From Microglena sp. YARC (taxonomy: Eukaryota; Chlorophyta; Chlorophyceae; Chlamydomonadales; Chlamydomonadaceae), in assembly GCA_022414725.1 (NCBI GenBank), contig CM039466.1:36356447-36420446 (forward strand): a DNA stretch of 64,000 nt, given 5' to 3'. Positions within the stretch are counted from its first letter, which is position 1. Each line of letters starts with the position of its first letter. The notes beneath the pieces were generated by a model. It saw nothing but the letters and a program-made list of their open reading frames with translations. It was not told the origin of the DNA and did not search any database. Shown piece by piece: positions 57,665-64,000 of this stretch. Both the position numbers and the translations under genes were made by a program.

Positions 57665-59801
57665 ATGACGGACACTGATATATGGGCTGATCGACACAGG
57701 AACTTCAAGTCCCTCCCGATGGAAGAATGGCTTCGTGACGGCGCTGTCTTGGTGCGTGAGGCGTTTAAGTACGCGTGCGAAGACGTTGGCTTGGTGTGGG
57801 GCGAAGTCGATATCAATGAGGAGCTGTTTGATTCTGCTGTGAAGGCGTTGAATAACGTCAACATGAACATGAAGCTGTACGTGAGCCAGGTGTATGGAAT
57901 GGCATGGTCTATGATGCGGTTCTACAAGATACAAGACAATCCCGCTGCTTCTGTTTTTCCTGGCGGCTTGATTTTGGACGACCTAGGGACTGGAAAGACG
58001 ATCAAGGCGTTGCTCGCGATTTGTGGAATTTCCTACATGATGGGGTGGAATGATAGCATCAATCTGGAGAACAAAGACAACTGCAGTGTAGTCGTGGTCC
58101 CTGATGTTTTGGTAGCCACGGATGTGTGGATGCACCATGCTGGCCATTCTGTTCAAGTCGTCTGGAATCGTGGCTCATATTACGAATGCGAGGATGTTCC
58201 CCAAGCATTTCCCCATGGTGGCTATCATGGATCTGAAACTGTTCTCAAACAAGAACAAGCCTACGTTCCTGGAGGTACGTACCCATTGATTGTTCCGTAC
58301 ACAAAGCGGACGTGTTGTACATTTAATGGTGTTGTTCCATCATGGATAATAGCAAGTTGGTTGACATTATAGAGGTACGTATCTGGCAGGTTCTTCGGAA
58401 CGCAGTGTCGAGCGTAGTGAGAATACAAAACACATTTTGGGGAACATGCTTAACATTATTCCCTTGTGTATCAACCACAAATGTAGGAGTGTGTGTTGAA
58501 CATAAGAGTCATGAAAACATAATAAGGGAGATGCTGGAATACTACAATGAAACCTTGTGCACACGTACCATTATTCACCGGTCTGAATGTCATTTTATCG
58601 ATGTTTGCAGAAGCGTGGTGGGAAGGCTTTCAACTGCGTCTTTGTGGATGAGGTCCACAAGATTCATACGCCCCGCCAGTGGTTCAACAACATCGGTCAT
58701 GCGGTTTTCCCTATGACGGCGACCCCCCCCCCTGCTGGCAAACGTGTCTTTGAGGAAATTGTGTGGTACATACACAATGAAGATACCATTGATGTCGAGG
58801 AGAGCTCGGACATGTACAGGACGTCTGTGGATAAGGTGAAGTTGGCTGCTGAAAACGGCGATGCTTTGCCGCTGCTCTCGAGTCTGGTACTAGTGGACAT
58901 GGACCCTGTCACTGAAAAGTTCCAGTCATTCATGGCCAAGTGCGTTGATTCCTCCATCTCCCGCACCAAGGTTGGTGCGAACAAGGTGTACAGCTCCATA
59001 TACTTCATGCCATGGATGTTGATTGAGCACCAGAAGGGGGAGGAGTCGTCTTCATCTGGCAAGAAGCGTCGGATAGCTCATGCGGACCGTTTCATCAGGA
59101 AGGAGGGCTACGACTTTGTCTTCATGAACCCTCCTTCCGACCCAAGCAAGACACTGACCTTGATGAAGGAGAAGATGTCCACCGAAGCTACCGATTCGTT
59201 TGATTTCTTCGAGCTTGCGAAGTCATCTCCGCACAAGATTGATTGTGACGGCACACGAGTCTATGTGGGTCCCTACATTGCCGGGGCCATCGATGTGTTG
59301 AATGATGTGATGTGTATGGAGAGTTCCGACACCAAGGTGGTCATCTTCACGATGTTTACTCAGGAACTCGAATTGTTGACCTTCCTCATCAACAGCATGC
59401 GCATGAAGCACCAACACAGCGGACAGTGCGTTGTTGCCCTGGGCTTGAATGGGAAGACGAGCAACAGCGAAAAGGATTACACATTGGACAAATTCAGGGT
59501 CCCCGATTCCCAGGAGCGAGTTCTAATCCTCAGCCGGACGTACGCCAAGGGCCTGAACCTTCAGGCGGCGAACAACATCATCATGCTTACGGTGGACAAC
59601 GATGTGAATAATGACAATCAGGCCATCCATCGGGTGTTCAGGAGCGAGCAGACACGGTCTGTACTATGGACGCATGTGTGCGGGAGGAGTTCGGTTGAGA
59701 GGGCGTGTGTGGCGAAGAAGCTTGGCAAGAAAAACTGTGACAAGTCAGACCATGTCGGAGCAATGTGCAAGAACATGGAATTTAGATTGCGGCCCAGCTG
59801 A
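57665..59801 (+). CDS. SNF2-like (superfamily 2) helicase/ATPase, ~630 aa, with candidate intron
   Basis: ATG 57665 (MTDTDIWADRHRNFKSLPME). The first part holds the Walker A GLILDDLGTGKTIKALLAI (about residues 100-118). The second part, from 58611, has motif II FVDEVHKIHTPRQW, motif III FPMTATPP, motif V YAKGLNLQAANNIIML and motif VI DNQAIHRVFRSEQTR. Between them the frame stops at 58372; donor GAG|GTACGT (58375) and acceptor TTTGCAG (58610) bound a 236-nt intron in phase 0 with the frame MDNSKLVDIIE, which needs one extra indel near 58300-58345. Such SNF2-type ATPases in giant viruses act in transcription or DNA remodelling; the precise subfamily is not assigned. Confidence 0.8.
58375..58610 (+). 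other. Candidate spliceosomal intron in the helicase gene (236 nt)
   Basis: Donor GAG|GTACGT and acceptor TCGATGTTTGCAG|AAG; A/T-richer than the exons and full of stops. A second GAG|GTACGT at 58275 is out of phase with the acceptor. Confidence 0.5.
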
Positions 59802-59843
59802 TGTTTCCATTTTGAATAAACAAATTGCAGATATTTTATTTTT

Positions 59844-59935
59844 TACACTCGACGAATACTAAATTGAAACCGCTTTCTGGAGTGTACGGTACACCTTATG
59901 GTGTAGCAACCCACATTGCAGTGGAACACCATCAT
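59844..59935. repeat. MITE family B, partial copy
   Basis: TACACTCGACGAATACTAAA followed by TTGAAACCGCTT and GTACACCTTATGGTGTAG, as in the copies at 18516 and 33867; the right end is missing. No gene from 59936 to 60056. Confidence 0.6.
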
Positions 59936-60056
59936 GTTTTTTTGTAGCCCATCAACAACACGCATCCCTGCAAAATGGAAGTTGAATTTCAATTCTGAGT
60001 TCACCATGTTTTGTACGTCGGAGATTTCATTGTAAAAGAGCAAGCTTGTGATCTTT

Positions 60057-60582
60057 CTACACCGGTGGACGCGTGCCCCAGAAATTGGGTGGTTCCTTTG
60101 CTTCCATATTCTCGGCATTGTATGAGGGGTACGCAGATGCGATCAGAATCTCTTCCTGGGAACGCATAAACGGATAGGGCACGTCGTATGTTGCGACGGT
60201 GCGGTGGTTACCAGATGGCCTCCGTGGCATAGAGATTGAGCGGAACGGAACAGGTTCTGCCTAAACGCAATGACCCCCGTCTCAACTTACCTTGTGATCG
60301 CCACCATATGTACACTGTAGGGGGCACGAGATCTCCTTTGAGGTTTGCGTAGTACGAAGACGGGGGGGCTGCAAAACGAAGTTCGTACTTGTTGCTTTTG
60401 GAGTTTAGGTGGACTTTCCCTCTATTTGGTGTGCCATAGAATGCCTGCCGCGCGTCCGCATAAGGGAGTGCCGACCCTGAAAAACTCATCCTTCGGTCAA
60501 CGGGGTTCGCTGCGATGTACTCCACAACATCTCCGTCTACGATCTCGTTGGGCGGAAGTATCACTGGAAAATCGAAATACAT
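60057..60582 (-). CDS. Hypothetical protein, ~175 aa, one frame break
   Basis: ATG 60582 (MYFDFPVILPPNEIVDGDVV) reads a compact beta-rich protein to TAA near 60208. A one-base shift around 60213-60225 continues with coding-quality sequence (NHRTVATYDVPYPFMRSQEE ... NAENMEAKEPPNFWGTRPPV) to TAG 60057. No membrane segment or recognised domain. Divergent from the DNA polymerase with about 120 bp between starts. Confidence 0.5.
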
Positions 60583-60705
60583 TACAATCACAGACAGCAG
60601 ACAATCACTTTACAATGTTGTCCACAATTTTTTTACAATGGGATTCTCGAGAAAGGAATGTAAAGCTCTTGATGGGTTAAGTTATTAATCTCACACATCA
60701 GTTCC

Positions 60706-63700
60706 ATGAATACACGTGACCGTCTCATTGCATCTGCCATCGACAGCAATGTCTCGGATGGCGATGGGGCGACACCGTCATCAATCTCCGCACAGTGTCT
60801 CACGTGGTACGCAGAGGACGTCGAGGATTGCAATGGCTCTGACGACGACGATAGCGACAACTCTGCTGACGAGGACGGCTCGAGACCCCAAAGAAGTCGT
60901 GACACTTCTCGGTACCGCATCCACATGTTCGGTGTGTCCAAGTGTGGTCGATCTGTGCACGCGGAGATCGATGGAGCGCAGCCAAGGTTCTACTTGAGGA
61001 GCAGAGCAGGCTCGTTCTCAACACTCCGCCAATGGCTCTACGAGATAGCCGGCTCGTACGTGCGCATTGAAGATGTGGAGCTTGTGCATCGCATGAACTT
61101 CTGGGGGTTTAACAACCATCAAAAGGAACCGTTCGCCATGCTCACCTTCAGATCACTTCGAGGCATGCGTGTGCTTGCGAGCTCTATCCAAAAGAAGATA
61201 GATACCGGGAACGTTCCGCATGGCTTGCGCCCACTCGAGCTCTTCGAATCCAACGTGGACCCCATCCTACGCTTCTTCCACGAACACCAAATCCAACCCG
61301 CCGGGTGGGTGGACGTGGACGCAGAAAAGCTTGCAAGACGAGGATCCAAAAATCGTGAACCCTTAAGCACCCGACTGCATGCGCACATCCAGCTGCCTCA
61401 AAGAAGCCATCGAGGTCCATCACTGGAGATCGGTATACGTCCATCTGTTTCGACCTCAAACGAGGACATGGCTCCGTTGGTGATCGCCAGCTTTGATCTC
61501 GAGTGCGACTCCTTGCACGGCGACTTTCCTGTCCCTATCAAGGACTACCGTCGTCTCGCGCTCGACGTGGACAACCTGTGGGAAGTAGGCGGCAAGTTGC
61601 CTCTGAAGCAGTCCGGTAGCGAGTACGACGTCAAGAAGGTGTTGATGGCTGCCATGGATGACGCGTTCTTCAACCAGGGTTCTGAGGGTCTTGCGCACGC
61701 ACTCGCGTTCTCACACACCTCGTCGTCTAACAGAGACCGCGTGCGCATGCTCCCTACCTTCAATCACGTCGCAGACGACATGTACGCTATTCTTAAACAA
61801 AGTCAAAAGCTGAACGGCTCTACCAATCGCGTGGAGAAGCTCTTGTCCGTTCTGAACAAGGCCTTCATGCATGCGCATCCGCTCAAGGGTGACTCCATCA
61901 TCCAGATCGGCGTGACCGCGCATGTCTACGGTCAGCAACATGCGTCCTCGCGAGCGATATTTGTCCTCGGCTCTTGCACCGAGGAACTGGGCGACGAGGA
62001 CGATACCAACAAGACAGTTGTGCACACCTTTGAGTCTGAGGCGGATCTCATTTGCGCGTGGGCCGACTACGTTGGCAAGGACCTGGACCCTGACATTCTG
62101 ACAGGATACAACATCTTCGGCTTCGACTTCTCGTACCTGCACGAGCGCGCCACGGCACTAGACGTGGACGAACGCATATGCGATAGTCTCACGCGTCTCT
62201 CCCACGCACCAGGCAAGCTGGTCGTTCGTGAGATGTCTTCTTCTGCCTTGGGTGACAACGTCCTCAAGTACATTGATGCTCCTGGACGCGTGCTCATAGA
62301 CCTCATGAAGATAGTGCAACGCGACCACCGACTGGACTCTTACAAGCTCGACGCCGTTGCTCGACATTTCACGGGCGAGGCCAAGGACGACGTCTCCCCC
62401 AAGGACATTTTCAGATTGCAGAAGGGAAGTGCCGAGGACCGCGCGATCATCGCTCGGTACTGCGTCCAGGATTGCGCTCTGTGCAACCTGTTGGTCGCCA
62501 AACTAGAGATCCTCGCTAACAACGTTGGCATGGCCAACGTTTGCTGGGTTCCTCTATCGTACATCTTCATGCGCGGTCAGGGCGTCAAGATCTTCTCGTT
62601 GGTGTCCAAGCAGTGTCTCGAGGACGGGTTCGTCATTCCCACAAAACGCTACGTCCCTCCCCAGTCGTTTGGGGGGGGGGTGGATGAGGAGGATGGGTAC
62701 GAGGGTGCAATCGTGCTCGAGCCAGAGACCGGTATGTACCTTGACACACCGGTGTCCGTTCTAGATTACAACTCGTTGTACCCTTCGTCAATGATCTCAG
62801 AGAACATCTCGCACGACACGATAGTGTTGGATAAGGAGAAATACGGGTCTCTTCCTGGTGTGGAGTTATGTGGAGATTTCTACCAACGGTACCCAGGTCT
62901 GTCGGTTCGCGCAGTCGCGCAAGGGCGTTCTTCCCTGCATCCTCGAGGCGCTCCTCCAACGCCGCAAACAAACCCGTTATCGCGCCACGCATGTGCGTGT
63001 TTCGGACGCTGCTACCAACGAAACTGTTTTTGTCGGACAAGAAAAAGACTGGGAGAAGAAGAAGCTCGAGCTTGAGGATGCGAAGAATTACAAGATAGAG
63101 CCGGCTTACACGAACTTCCAGCGCGCTGTTTTGGATGGGTTGCAGCTCGCGTACAAGACCACTGCAAACTCCTTGTACGGTCAGATGGGTGCTCGCACGA
63201 GTCCTCTGTACCTTCGCGATGTGGCGGCTTGCACCACTGCAACTGGACGCGCCATGATCATGTTTGCAAAGAATTTCATCGAGCGGGAGTTCCAGGGGCA
63301 TGTCGTGTACGGCGACACGGACTCGTTGTTTGTCGTCTTTCCCTCACCCGACAATGCATCGCATCGCGACCGCCTTGCGACAAGCATCCGGGCTGGACAG
63401 GACGTCTCGAGGGAGATCCATCAGCACCTCAAGAAGCCGCACAACCTGGAGTACGAGAAGACGCTCTTCCCCCTCATATTGTTGAGCAAGAAGCGGTATG
63501 TCGGGCTTCTTTACGAGAACGACCCTGACGAGCCTGCACCAAAGCAGAAGTCCATGGGCATAGCTCTCAAGCGACGTGACTATGCCCAGGTTGTGAAGCG
63601 TGTGTACGGTGGCGTGATCGATATTGTGCTGACGCGGAGGGACGTGCCTGCGGCCGTGAGCTTCTTGCGTGACAGGCTTCGTGAGCTCGCTGCTGGTCGC

Positions 63701-64000
63701 ACTCCATTGGAGGAACTTGTTATTAGTAAGACGCTGAAGAGCCACTACAAGTTCCCTGCCCAGATCGCGCATGCCGTGCTTGCCCGTCGTATGTACGAGC
63801 GCGACCCTGGCTCTGCGCCGCAGGTTAATGACCGGATTCCCTATGTTTTCGTCGAGACGACGAAGAAGAACGCGCTCATGGGCGAGCGCATAGAGCACGT
63901 CGACTTTGTGCGGGCGAACCCTCAGAAGGTGCGCATCGACGCGAAGATGTACATCGAGAACCAGTTGATGAAGCCTTGCACGCAACTGCTTGCCATCGCT
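60706..64000 (+). CDS. Family-B DNA polymerase, 3' end outside window, one frame break
   Basis: ATG 60706 (MNTRDRLIASAIDSNVSDGD). Exonuclease motifs: Exo I SFDLECDSLHGDFP (about residue 265), Exo II ILTGYNIFGFDFSYL, Exo III ARYCVQDCALCNLL. Polymerase motifs: A LDYNSLYPSSMISEN (about 685), B TANSLYGQMGAR (63156) and C YGDTDSLFVVF (63309). The frame holding motif A ends at 63075; motifs B and C are in another frame that can be followed back to about 62870, so a single-base shift lies near 62865-62870, just after LPGVE. The FDLECDSLHGDFP form points to Imitervirales/Algavirales. Replicative polymerase with proofreading. A Gly run (G9 near 62671) sits 5' of the shift but keeps frame. Confidence 0.93.

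Noticed and set aside
1..64000. tRNA, rRNA, major capsid protein or packaging ATPase
   Set aside because: None was recognised on either strand; absence in 64 kb says little about the full genome.

Overview
The window looks like part of a nucleocytoplasmic large DNA virus (Nucleocytoviricota, probably the Imitervirales/Algavirales side) that infects a protist or alga, or an integrated copy of one. The evidence is a family-B DNA polymerase with an exonuclease motif of the FDLECDSLHGDFP type, a D5-type primase-helicase, class I ribonucleotide reductase large subunit, RNA polymerase subunit RPB10, an Xrn-type 5'-3' exonuclease, a SNF2-like helicase, a viral patatin phospholipase, a kinase and a J-domain protein. 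Many single-pass membrane proteins with LamG or beta-helical fibre-like repeats are also present. No major capsid protein, packaging ATPase, tRNA or rRNA was found, so the order is not fixed and a free virus cannot be told from an endogenous element.

Layout. 0-6.7 kb: small genes, RPB10 and acidic or membrane proteins. 6.8-20 kb: a surface-protein block with three related membrane-anchored hexapeptide-repeat fibre genes (6.8, 9.7 and 13.6 kb) and two LamG membrane genes (11.8 and 19 kb), interrupted by a degenerate Fanzor (eukaryotic TnpB relative) and a truncated IS630/Tc1-type transposase. 20-28.5 kb: small conserved viral genes (J domain, acidic NET-like protein, patatin, kinase). 28.7-42.4 kb: Xrn exonuclease, a large unknown gene with an intron, repeat-rich membrane proteins, the D5 primase-helicase and the RNR large subunit. 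42.6-52.4 kb: a 9,738-bp transposon with perfect terminal repeats and a 4-bp target duplication, nested inside an older MITE. It carries a decayed, intron-bearing gene with a DUF7869-like core and a huge inverted pair of 78-bp hairpin minisatellite arrays. 52.5-64 kb: a ~1,315-aa unknown protein, Fanzor remnants, the split helicase and the DNA polymerase, which runs off the right edge.

Two themes cut across the window. Mobile DNA is dense: at least two MITE families, Fanzor, an IS630-like element, the 9.7-kb transposon and spliceosomal-looking introns, one of which holds a MITE. More than a dozen otherwise convincing genes carry one-base frameshifts, many at homopolymer runs (C8, A8, A7, G8, T5), and some carry in-frame stops. 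The homopolymer bias points to read errors in an uncorrected assembly as the leading explanation. The non-homopolymer lesions (RNR UGA, two UAGs in the LamG gene) could instead mean decay of an integrated copy. All calls rest on reading the sequence alone; no database search was run.
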